This document shows, piece by piece, positions 8,141 through 15,003 of a stretch of 35,395 nt of DNA. The position numbers were made by a program, and so were the translations under genes. How positions within the stretch are numbered: the first letter of the stretch is position 1; each line of letters starts with the position of its first letter. Origin of the DNA: Cellvibrionales bacterium UBA1969. Its GTDB lineage: Bacteria; Pseudomonadota; Gammaproteobacteria; Pseudomonadales; UBA7434. The DNA is taken from positions 1-35,395 of the forward strand of contig DDDX01000091.1 of assembly GCA_002339085.1 (NCBI GenBank), given 5' to 3'. The notes under the pieces are model-generated. The model did not search any database. It worked only from the letters and a program-made list of their open reading frames with translations, and was not told the DNA's origin.

Positions 8141-8344
8141 ACAAACGGGATATTAATACAACCTGCCACCGATATTAGTATTAGGGCGATAAAAAACGTT
8201 TCAGAAATTAATTGATTCATATTGTCCTCAATGCTTAAGTTAGCCTCGAATATCATAATTGACTGCAGCGCTAATTAAATGAATGAGTAACTATAGAGTA
8301 GGTATTAGAGTTGTCACTGCTTTAGTTCACAGGATTGCAAAGAG
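8141..8344. other. Non-coding stretch downstream of the SnoaL-like gene
   Basis: This AT-rich stretch, together with the decayed fragment that follows it, separates the SnoaL-like gene from tRNA-Arg. I see no credible open frame, hairpin terminator or RNA gene in it. A 12-nt string, ATATTAGTATTA, occurs here near 8173 and again near 8364; this is probably chance in AT-rich DNA. Confidence 0.4.
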
Positions 8345-8615
8345 ATGGGTCACAATCTAGATAATATTAGTATTATGGAAGCTAATAGCCTTAGAGAAAT
8401 CTAGTGATGGAGAATTAAAAGATCTAAAAGACCTCTTCAATGATAATTGGTATGTAGATAACTCTGGATATAATTGGGTTGACGGTAGGCCGCCTGAACA
8501 AAAATGGGTTATTGATTCTGATGGTTATAAGGTGATTGATCTTGAGCCGTCACCAAAGCTAGTTGGTCAGCAACTTGCTATTGAAATTATTTCAGAGCTT
8601 AATAGTATTTGGTGA
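8345..8615 (+). pseudogene. Frameshifted remnant of a small unknown gene
   Basis: An ATG at 8345 opens a frame of 19 codons (MGHNLDNISIMEANSLREI) that stops at 8402-8404. The +1 frame is then open from before that point to a TGA at 8613-8615. It encodes an acidic, Trp/Tyr-containing stretch (EKSSDGELKDLKDLFNDNW, then WVIDSDGYKVIDLEPSPKL) that looks like real protein but has no ATG, GTG or TTG at its beginning. Joining the two frames near 8395 gives about 90 residues. I do not recognise the family. The AT-rich setting just beyond the 3' end of a tRNA gene fits a decayed piece of acquired DNA, though this is inference. Confidence 0.4.
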
Positions 8616-8653
8616 AGGGTAGTAAGCGCTATATTTTCTTATAATAAGTAATT

Positions 8654-8730
8654 TGGCCCGCCCGACAGGATTCGAACCTGTGACCTGCCCCTTAGGAGGG
8701 GGCCGCGCTATCCAGCTGTGCCACGGGCGG
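8654..8730 (-). tRNA. tRNA-Arg (anticodon CCT)
   Basis: On the minus strand the 7-bp acceptor stem pairs CCGCCCG with CGGGCGG. The T arm ACAGG-TTCGAAT-CCTGT is perfect, and the anticodon arm is GCCCC-CTCCTAA-GGGGC, giving anticodon CCT, which reads AGG. The 3' CCA is encoded after a G discriminator base. The D stem GCAC/GCGC has one mismatched pair, the only irregularity. Such tRNA genes are frequent integration sites, and the gene sits near the left edge of the accessory region with a decayed gene fragment beyond its 3' end. Confidence 0.95.
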
Positions 8731-8789
8731 TATAAGATCGATTGTAAAGGATTTTAAGCGTTGATATAAGTTCGGTGTTAAATAGATCT

Positions 8790-9653
8790 TTAGCGTTTAA
8801 AAAATCGCTTGGCAAAGGCTTCTACTTTGCGTTTCTTATCGTCTAACGAGCTTGGCACTACGCGACCTTGATCATCTAAGAAATTGGTGCCATTGGTCAT
8901 TGTTAGACCAGCGGCTTCCAGTCGTTTAAAGCTGTCTTGCTCGGGTTGCTTTACCCCAGACCATAATTCAAAGGGTCTCTTACTGTCATTGTGTTCGGCT
9001 CGAATAGCCTTAATTTTTTCGATTAAAGGGTAAATCTCTGCTTCGGCATGTGAGGTCGCCATCCACCCATCGTGTCTAGCTGCGCGACGAAGAGCGGCCT
9101 CTGCATAACCGCCGACCATGATAGGAATATCTTGCTCAGTGCCAGGTGACATTTGGAGTGCATCAAAGTCGTAGAATTCACCGTGGAATTCAGTCATTTC
9201 GCCTCGCATTAACTTGGGCAAAAACTGTAGCATTTCGTCGGTGCGTTTACCACGAGTATGAAAATCTTGACCGAGCAATTCAAATTCGGCTTTTTGCCAG
9301 CCGACGCCAATGCCCATCGTGATTCTGTTATTCGATAAACAGGCCGAAGTAGATAAGGCTTTAGCGACACTGAAAGGGTCGCGCATGGGTAAGATAAAAA
9401 TAGACGATAAAAATTTTAAATGCTGACATTGCTGGCTAATAGCCGTTGTGAGCACCCAAGGATCCGGCCAATGCGTCTCAGGGTTCCAAAAGATATTCCC
9501 GTCTTCGCGAAAAAAATAGTCGTCTGACTGGACCTTGGTTGTGACGAGATGGTCCGCCACCGATACGCCATGAAAACCGAGTTCCTCGCAAAATTGAGCC
9601 AATGCGATGACTTGATCAATTTCAACGAATACCAGTGACTGCCAAAATTTCAT
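8790..9653 (-). CDS. LLM-class (luciferase-like) flavin/F420-dependent oxidoreductase
   Basis: This is a 287-residue TIM-barrel enzyme of the bacterial luciferase-like superfamily, which uses FMN or coenzyme F420. Supporting blocks are AQFCEELGFHGVSVADHL near the N-terminus, LKFLSSIFILPMRDPFSVAKALSTSA..NRITMGIGVGWQKAEFELLG in the middle, and the strand IPIMVGGYAEAALRRAARH with DGWM after it. The pattern is like the TIGR03619-type LLM proteins common in mycobacteria. It is divergent from the SnoaL-CYP51 operon across 175 bp, so the two may share control. The cofactor cannot be read from the sequence. With a DDN-type nitroreductase at the other end of the cluster, F420 use is worth testing. Confidence 0.88.
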   Translation of the reverse strand: MKFWQSLVFVEIDQVIALAQFCEELGFHGVSVADHLVTTKVQSDDYFFREDGNIFWNPETHWPDPWVLTTAISQQCQHLKFLSSIFILPMRDPFSVAKALSTSACLSNNRITMGIGVGWQKAEFELLGQDFHTRGKRTDEMLQFLPKLMRGEMTEFHGEFYDFDALQMSPGTEQDIPIMVGGYAEAALRRAARHDGWMATSHAEAEIYPLIEKIKAIRAEHNDSKRPFELWSGVKQPEQDSFKRLEAAGLTMTNGTNFLDDQGRVVPSSLDDKKRKVEAFAKRFFKR

Positions 9654-9735
9654 CTAACACCTCTATTATTTGATATTTTTCTATGCTTTATGTTATGTCA
9701 TGGTGCCTGATTAAATGCAGAGTTTTATGACGAAA

Positions 9736-9751
9736 ATGACACCATTGTCAT
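9736..9751. promoter_or_regulatory. Dyad in the divergent LLM/SnoaL-CYP51 intergenic region
   Basis: A perfect inverted repeat ATGACA-CCAT-TGTCAT lies midway between the two divergent starts. Another TGTCAT occurs near 9694 and a related ATGACG near 9727. A TATAAT hexamer at 9806-9811, 18 nt before the SnoaL start, is the likely -10 of the rightward operon. The dyad is suited to be an operator of a dimeric regulator; which one is unknown. Confidence 0.35.
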
Positions 9752-9828
9752 AGTGATAGACAGTACTATCCATGAAACTATTCCTCTGTTATAAAATGAA
9801 GCATTTATAATTTAGTAAGAGGTTTATT

Positions 9829-10317
9829 ATGGCAGAAGTCAGTCGAGAAGAATTAGAAGAAATGATGAGCCGTTGGTTAGCGATTAATATCCGCGCAGAA
9901 CAAGAAGGTAATTGGCGTTGTTTGGCTGATTTGTTTACCGAAGATTGCGTCTATGGCTGGGATACCCCAAACGGTAAATATGAATTTACGGGTCGGGAGG
10001 TGATCCGTGAAACTTGTGTCGGTGCGGCAATGGATCCTTATCAAGGCTGGACTTACCCCTATGATAAGATCGTTATTGACGAAACTCGCAGCGAGGCTTT
10101 TGTGACTTGGTGGCAAACCCCACCGGGTGCGCCAGTACGAGAAGATGGAAGTGAGATGAAGGTGATTGGTGCTTCGTGGTTTAAATACGGGGGCAACTAT
10201 CAATGGTGTGAACAGTTAGATATGTACGACTATACGAATATTACTAATTTGATTAAAGAATGTGTCGAGGTCGGTGTGTTAAAAGAAATGCCTAAAATGT
10301 CTTCAGAACAGGTTTAA
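9829..10317 (+). CDS. SnoaL-like / ketosteroid-isomerase-fold protein, first gene of the CYP51 operon
   Basis: This 162-residue NTF2-fold protein shows the expected elements: helix REELEEMMSRWLAINIRAEQ, then NWRCLADLFTEDCVYGWDTP, a middle FTGREVIRETCVG, and late strands SEAFVTWWQTPPG and MKVIGASWFKYGGNYQWCE. The family contains ketosteroid isomerases and related cyclases, so an isomerase or carrier role on a steroid-like molecule is plausible in this operon; I cannot identify catalytic residues with confidence. The ATG has AGAGG about 8 nt upstream and a TATAAT 18 nt upstream. CYP51 begins 54 bp downstream, so the two are probably cotranscribed. It is not closely similar to the SnoaL-like protein at 7622. 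Confidence 0.78.
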   Translation: MAEVSREELEEMMSRWLAINIRAEQEGNWRCLADLFTEDCVYGWDTPNGKYEFTGREVIRETCVGAAMDPYQGWTYPYDKIVIDETRSEAFVTWWQTPPGAPVREDGSEMKVIGASWFKYGGNYQWCEQLDMYDYTNITNLIKECVEVGVLKEMPKMSSEQV

Positions 10318-10371
10318 GGCGATTTTTCTACGATTAATAATAAAAAACCTAAAGTTAAGAGAAGATCTGGC

Positions 10372-11694
10372 ATGAAAACAATTCCCATAGTCAGTGGTGC
10401 TAAACCTGATACCGGTCACATTGAAGAATACTCAGCTAACTTTGTTCAGTTTTTACTGCGTGCAGAGGCCGAATGCGGTGTACTGGCCGAGTATAACTTA
10501 GCGGGTCAAGAAACGATTTTGTTGAGTGGGGTAGAGGCACAGGAATTTTTCTTTCGTGGTTCTGATGAGAATTTAAGTCGCGCTGCCGCCTATCAAGCTA
10601 TGGTCCCGGTATTTGGTCCCGGGGTTATTTTTGACGCTCCGCCGGATAAAATGAAATCTCAGCTCAAAATTCAAGTCGATGCACTGCGTTACCAAAATAT
10701 GAAAAATTATGCGCCAGTCATCGCTCAGGAAGTTGAAGATTGGATCGCTGACTGGGGAGATGAAGGTGAACTAGATTTCATGGATGAGTTTTTAGAGCTT
10801 ACTATCCACACCGCGACACATTGCCTACTAGGTAAAGACTTTCGCGATAAAATGACCGCTGAATTTAAAACACTTTATCGAGATCTAGAGGCGGGTTTGC
10901 AAGCGATAGCCTTCGTTGACCCGTATATGCAACAGCCTATTTTTGAGCAGCGTGATAGAGCGCGCGAGCGCTTAGAAGAGATTATTACCGCTATGATAGA
11001 CGAGCGGCGCAACAGCGATATTGAATACAACGATGCCCTGTCAACTTTTATGACTGGCACCTACGCTGATGGCAGTTATTTAACCAGCACTGAGGTGACT
11101 GGCTTGGTGATAGCGACCATTTTTGCAGGGCATCACACCAGTTCGGGCACCTCAACGTGGATGTTAACTGAGTTGGCAAGGCACCCTAAAGAGACGGCGG
11201 CAATTGTTGAAGAGCTGAATGCAATTTATCAACAAGATGAAACTTTAAGTCACAATGCGTTGCGAGAAATGCCGAAAATGGAATCGTTTTTGAACGAAGT
11301 GTTGCGTGTGCATCCGCCCTTAGTGGTGCTAATGCGGCGAGTTATTAATGACATTGAATTTGATGGTCATGCGATACCTGCGGGTAAAACCGTTGCCATT
11401 TCTATTTTTGGCTCGCATCTAAATCCAGAGTATTTCCCCGATCCAGAATTTTTCGATCCTAGACGAACGGAACCGGAAACAATGTTTGCCTATATTCCCT
11501 TTGGTGGTGGACGGCATAAATGTGGTGGCAACGCTTTTGCATTACTGCAGCAAAAAGCTATTTTTAGTGCTTTGTTACGCCGTTATAGTTTTGAGATCGT
11601 TGATCACAGCGATAGCTATGTCGACGATTTATCGGGTATGGTATTGAGGCCGCAAAGCCCATGCCGCCTGCGTTATAAGCGACGTGTTAGTTAA
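10372..11694 (+). CDS. cyp51: CYP51-type cytochrome P450 (sterol 14alpha-demethylase family)
   Basis: A soluble P450 of 440 residues. CYP51-specific signatures are present: the B' region Y74-Q-A-M-V-P-V-F-G-P-G-V-I-F-D88, and the I-helix FAGHHTSSG (251-259), where CYP51 has His where most P450s have an acid. General P450 marks are E309-x-x-R312 and the haem loop FGGGRHKCGG with ligand Cys384. The similarity to Mycobacterium tuberculosis CYP51 runs to the end (SYVDDLSGMVLRPQSPCRLRYKRR). CYP51 removes the 14alpha-methyl of sterols in three oxidations. Residue 76 is Ala, where the M. tuberculosis enzyme has Phe (F78) and other CYP51s Phe, Leu or Ile. This position governs the preference for the C4-methylation state. 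There is no membrane anchor. A ferredoxin gene follows by 46 bp. CYP51 family membership is firm; the substrate is inferred. Confidence 0.93.
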   Translation: MKTIPIVSGAKPDTGHIEEYSANFVQFLLRAEAECGVLAEYNLAGQETILLSGVEAQEFFFRGSDENLSRAAAYQAMVPVFGPGVIFDAPPDKMKSQLKIQVDALRYQNMKNYAPVIAQEVEDWIADWGDEGELDFMDEFLELTIHTATHCLLGKDFRDKMTAEFKTLYRDLEAGLQAIAFVDPYMQQPIFEQRDRARERLEEIITAMIDERRNSDIEYNDALSTFMTGTYADGSYLTSTEVTGLVIATIFAGHHTSSGTSTWMLTELARHPKETAAIVEELNAIYQQDETLSHNALREMPKMESFLNEVLRVHPPLVVLMRRVINDIEFDGHAIPAGKTVAISIFGSHLNPEYFPDPEFFDPRRTEPETMFAYIPFGGGRHKCGGNAFALLQQKAIFSALLRRYSFEIVDHSDSYVDDLSGMVLRPQSPCRLRYKRRVS

Positions 11695-11740
11695 TCGCTG
11701 ATACACTCAATAAATACTTTATAGATAAGAGGGTCGTTCA

Positions 11741-11953
11741 ATGAGAATACGTGTTGACTTAGATCTCTGTCAAGGTCACAGCGTTTGTATCGATGAGGCG
11801 CCGGAGGTATTTTCTGTCGAGGATCAAGTGGATGATTACCCTAAAGTGAAAGTGCTTAATTTTAATCCTTCAGCGGAGTTGCAAAATCAAGTAAGGCTTG
11901 CTGCTCGCTACTGCCCTAATAAAGTCATCACTTTAATTGAGGATAATGAATGA
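11741..11953 (+). CDS. 3Fe-4S ferredoxin partnering the P450
   Basis: A 70-residue single-cluster ferredoxin. Cys10, Cys16 and Cys58 in the pattern C-x2-H-x2-C...C-P are the ligands expected for a [3Fe-4S] cluster, with His13 where a fourth Cys would sit in a 4Fe-4S protein. The start RIRVDLDLCQGHSVC is typical of ferredoxins next to bacterial P450s, such as the one beside CYP51 in Mycobacterium. It most likely delivers electrons to the CYP51. No ferredoxin reductase is encoded nearby, so a housekeeping reductase must serve. The ATG has AAGAGGG 8-10 nt upstream, and the stop overlaps the next ATG (ATGA), pointing to translational coupling with the SDR. Confidence 0.93.
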   Translation: MRIRVDLDLCQGHSVCIDEAPEVFSVEDQVDDYPKVKVLNFNPSAELQNQVRLAARYCPNKVITLIEDNE

Positions 11954-12987
11954 CGGTTTTAATTACTGGTGGTACCGGTTTTATTGGTTCACATGTGGCG
12001 CGTCATTTATTGCAAGCTAACCAATCGGTGCGAGTATTAGTGCGCGATATAGAAAAAGCAAAAACTGTTTTTAGTCGTATTGATCTCTCGTTTGATTCTC
12101 AGCAGTGTGAATTAGTTCTGGGTGATATTACCGACACCGAATCGATCCATTCCGCTATGCTAAATGTGCAAGCGGTGATTCACGCCGCCGCAGTTACACC
12201 CATCTCTGCGCCATCGGCACAAGTTTTAGAGCAGATTAATGTCGTGGGCACAAAAAACGTATTGGATGCGGCGTTAGCTGTTAATGTGTCTCGATTTATT
12301 TATGTATCGAGTGCAACAGCTGTTTTTAATACCAATGCCAGCCTGATAGATTTAGCTAAACCGCTTAAGATGCCTAGCATGCCATATGGCCGAAGCAAGG
12401 CTGAGGCAGAAAATTTAGTACGTGACAGGCAGCAGCAGGGAGCGCCCATATCAATCATTTATCCATCGGGTGTTATTGGCCCTCAAGATCCAGGTTTTTC
12501 AGATGCGTTTAAAGCACTTTACCATCGTTTTAATCAAGGGTTTCGTTTATTTGACGAGGGTGGCATACAGCAAGTCGATGTTCGTGATGTCGCCGCGTTG
12601 ATGTCTTCGATTATCATTAATGGTGAGTCTGATCAAGCGCTTGCTAGGCATTTAATTGTCGGCCATTACCTCAGCTGGGCGGAACAGGCTGATCTGATTG
12701 ATAGGGTAAGCGGTTATAGCTTACAGCGTCTACCCATGGCGGGTTGGAAAATGCGATTACTGGGTCGCTTATTTGATCTCATACGCATAATAAAAAAAGT
12801 TGATTCACCGGTATCTGCCGAAATGATGCGTTACGCGACACAGTGGCCTGAAATGAAAAATTCATCCGCGTTAGCTGACCATGGTATTGAGTTGCACAGT
12901 CCTGAGAAAACCATGAGAGACAGTTTAAAAGCATTATTAGCCGCGGGTCATTTAACTGCGGATCAAGTGCCTGCTTTAGCCCAGTAA
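11950..12987 (+). CDS. Extended SDR, 3beta-hydroxysteroid dehydrogenase / NAD-dependent epimerase type
   Basis: A 345-residue Rossmann-fold enzyme. The nucleotide motif GGTGFIG is at residues 7-13, the catalytic triad is S120/S121 (YVSSATAVF) with Y146-G-R-S-K150, and the D59 region LGDITD contacts adenine. The overall pattern (HAAAVTP, IYPSGVIGPQDPG, VDVRDVAALM) resembles 3beta-HSD and sterol C4-decarboxylase families as well as dihydroflavonol-reductase-like SDRs. In this operon the natural guess is oxidation at C3 of a sterol, possibly linked to C4-demethylation as with bacterial SdmB or eukaryotic ERG26, but no SdmA-type oxygenase is in the window. It overlaps the ferredoxin stop by 4 nt and is followed by the CPI1-like gene after 27 bp. 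Confidence 0.85.
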   Translation: MTVLITGGTGFIGSHVARHLLQANQSVRVLVRDIEKAKTVFSRIDLSFDSQQCELVLGDITDTESIHSAMLNVQAVIHAAAVTPISAPSAQVLEQINVVGTKNVLDAALAVNVSRFIYVSSATAVFNTNASLIDLAKPLKMPSMPYGRSKAEAENLVRDRQQQGAPISIIYPSGVIGPQDPGFSDAFKALYHRFNQGFRLFDEGGIQQVDVRDVAALMSSIIINGESDQALARHLIVGHYLSWAEQADLIDRVSGYSLQRLPMAGWKMRLLGRLFDLIRIIKKVDSPVSAEMMRYATQWPEMKNSSALADHGIELHSPEKTMRDSLKALLAAGHLTADQVPALAQ

Positions 12988-13014
12988 TCCATTTAAAAGA
13001 CACAGAGGATACGT

Positions 13015-13839
13015 ATGCTCAGCCAAGATAATGACGTAACTTCAGCTTATTGGTTCTCTAAAAATCCGAGCAAAGCCTGGGCAGAAAAATTTTTTTTAGC
13101 TTACTTGCCTTTTTTCTTTGCTGTGAATGCCGCGAAACAAGCGTTTGGCTGGATGAATGTCGATACTTTTTGGCATATTATTCAAAATTTAGTGTTACTG
13201 TTACCGCTTTATATCATTCCTATCTTGATTCGTGATGAGTCCTACCTTGGGCGTAAGTGGTACCAAAGCTATTGGTTCAAAGCGAATTGCTGGATATTTG
13301 TTTTTGTTTTTGCTGCCACATATTTCTTTACCGAATACTTTTTTGATGTATTGGGGATGATTTATTTTTTTCCGCAAGTGAATTGGTATTTTGACGCGGA
13401 TTTATTAGGTTCTGGCGAGCAGCGCGTTCCTTTAGGTATGTATCTCAATGCGCCGGCATTTTTTATTGCCTACCACACCTTATCAGTCATTCTTATGCGC
13501 CGGTGTAGAACTTCGAGAATAGGAAATGGGAAATTAAGTTGGTTGATCACGATTATTGTGGCGGCATTATTTTTTGCTTGGGCTGAAACCCGTTTAGTGG
13601 CAACCGATGCCAATGCGCCATATTTTTATTACCAAGATTTGACTTGGATGTTGAGTTGGGGAACTGTTTTTTACGCTTGTTATTTTGTGGTAAGTTTCCC
13701 CATGTTTTATCGCCTCGATGAAGCGGCAGATGATAACTGGCCATTATCAAGGGTCGTTATTGATGCACTGGCAGCATCGATGCTAGTATTTTATTTGTTA
13801 GATTTTGCCTCGCGTTTACTGCCACCGGTCAGCAGTTAG
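13015..13839 (+). CDS. Cycloeucalenol cycloisomerase (CPI1)-like membrane protein
   Basis: A 274-residue integral membrane protein with about six or seven hydrophobic segments. Several blocks match plant cyclopropyl-sterol isomerase CPI1 as I remember it: WFSKNPSKAWAEKFFL (Arabidopsis WLVQNESKRWGEMFFL), YWFKANCWIFVF (YWVKANLWIIVF), TEYFFDVLGMIYFFP (THYFFKVLGASYTFP), YFVVSFPMFYRLDE (YFIVSFPMFFRMDE), and near the end WPLSRVVIDALAASML (WDLSRVAVDALGAAML). Length is like the plant protein (about 280). CPI1 opens the 9beta,19-cyclopropane ring of cycloeucalenol to form obtusifoliol, the plant CYP51 substrate. The ATG has GAGG about 6 nt upstream. It is the last gene of the CYP51 operon. Homology is strong by motif; activity in this organism is inferred. 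Confidence 0.88.
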   Translation: MLSQDNDVTSAYWFSKNPSKAWAEKFFLAYLPFFFAVNAAKQAFGWMNVDTFWHIIQNLVLLLPLYIIPILIRDESYLGRKWYQSYWFKANCWIFVFVFAATYFFTEYFFDVLGMIYFFPQVNWYFDADLLGSGEQRVPLGMYLNAPAFFIAYHTLSVILMRRCRTSRIGNGKLSWLITIIVAALFFAWAETRLVATDANAPYFYYQDLTWMLSWGTVFYACYFVVSFPMFYRLDEAADDNWPLSRVVIDALAASMLVFYLLDFASRLLPPVSS

Positions 13840-14298
13840 TTATTCATAGGGTTCGCAGACAAACACGGGGATATTGCGGTCGGTGCGGTTTTGATAGTCG
13901 TCGTATTCTTTATAATAACTGACACAGGTCGGCCATACTTCGGCTTTTTCAGTATCATCAACTTGTCTGGCTCGTAACTTCATTTTCTTACTTTTATACT
14001 GTACGACCACGTCAGGATTTTTTTGAATGCTTTTAACCCAAACCGGTGACTTCGGCGCACCACCTTGGCTGCCAACTACAATAACACCGTCTTTGTAAGG
14101 TACATACATCAGTGGAATGGTTCGTTCAGTCCCGCTTTTAGCGCCAATCATACTGACTAACATAACATCGCGGCCGGTGAGGGTGCCCATGATACGCCCT
14201 CCCGTGAGTTTATACATTAAGACATTCAGCTTAGAGTAGGGCCGAATAAATTTTCTTAGTTGAGCAAATTCTTGCTCAGTCATTGGGTTTTCAGCCAT
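13840..14298 (-). CDS. Deazaflavin-dependent nitroreductase family protein (DDN/DUF385)
   Basis: A 152-residue split-beta-barrel protein of the DDN family, best known from mycobacteria, where members use F420H2 to reduce quinones, nitroimidazoles and enones. The family core is visible: MLVSMIGAKSGTERTIPLMYV, then DGVIVVGSQGGAPKSPVWVKSIQKNPDVVVQ. The C-terminus WPTCVSYYKEYDDYQNRTDR and then IPVFVCEP is also typical. The ATG at 14298 is preferred over an upstream in-frame start at 14349 because GGAG lies 8 nt before it. Its stop touches the stop of the CPI1-like gene, with no bases between the convergent genes. An enone or double-bond reductase role alongside the sterol genes is possible but unproven. 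Confidence 0.88.
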   Translation of the reverse strand: MAENPMTEQEFAQLRKFIRPYSKLNVLMYKLTGGRIMGTLTGRDVMLVSMIGAKSGTERTIPLMYVPYKDGVIVVGSQGGAPKSPVWVKSIQKNPDVVVQYKSKKMKLRARQVDDTEKAEVWPTCVSYYKEYDDYQNRTDRNIPVFVCEPYE

Positions 14299-14414
14299 AG
14301 TTTTTCTCCGATTAGTTAAGGCACGATTATCCTTATCGTAAAGGAGCATCTGAGGTATAACAAGCGCTAATAGTTTATCTTTTCAATCGTTAATCTATTG
14401 CCTGCAATGGCTTT

Positions 14415-14975
14415 TTAGGCTTTAGTGAGTGCTCGCCTAGATAAAAAGTTTTCTGTTTTTCCCGCGGCATTATAGGTTTGTGCTGTTGATGCTTGACTGT
14501 GAAGAATGTGTATAAAGCGGTCCAGATTCTGTTTTAAGCCGGTGATAACCTTCTCGTTAAGCTGTAAAGACCGTTGGCATGTTTTAAGTTGCGCTTCTAG
14601 GTTTAGCCACATACTAAATAAATCGCTAGGGGTATGTTCATTAAGTATTTCAATCGCTGTGAGCCATTTGCCCTGCTGCGGGTAAAAATTATGGCGTTCG
14701 AGAACAGTGCTGCGCAGTTGACTGCGTTGTTCTAAACGACGAACTAAAATACCTTTTTGTTTGGCATATTCATTGATAGCATTGTGATCTTGTTGTTCTA
14801 GCGACCGGTATTCTTTTTTAAGTAAGTCCATTAACTGCTGTAAGTCAGCTTGGTCAGCACCTAGCGATTGGTAGATTTCATTCGCTAAGCGGCTTATCCC
14901 TTGTTCAGCACTGATATTTTCAGGGTTAGACATTGATTGTTTGTCGGTATTTTGCAGTGATTTTTGAGCAGACAT
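14415..14975 (-). CDS. flgN: Flagellar export chaperone FlgN
   Basis: FlgN is the cytoplasmic chaperone for the hook-filament junction proteins FlgK and FlgL. The 186-residue protein is almost wholly helical with coiled-coil character: LQQLMDLLKKEYRSLEQQDHNAINEYAKQKGILVRRLEQR is the usual FlgN N-terminal helix pair, and the end NAAGKTENFLSRRAL fits the C-terminal segment that holds FlgK/FlgL. An internal ATG at 14930 is an alternative start. It lies 28 bp after flgA in the same direction. flgM, which normally sits between the two, is absent. Confidence 0.82.
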   Translation of the reverse strand: MSAQKSLQNTDKQSMSNPENISAEQGISRLANEIYQSLGADQADLQQLMDLLKKEYRSLEQQDHNAINEYAKQKGILVRRLEQRSQLRSTVLERHNFYPQQGKWLTAIEILNEHTPSDLFSMWLNLEAQLKTCQRSLQLNEKVITGLKQNLDRFIHILHSQASTAQTYNAAGKTENFLSRRALTKA

Positions 14976-15003
14976 AGCTTAATTCTCTTAATATTCTATT
15001 TTA

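Noticed and set aside
8325..8340. ACAGGATT shared with the tRNA-Arg T arm, as a possible attachment-site repeat
   Set aside because: Only 8 bases match, which is expected by chance at this distance.
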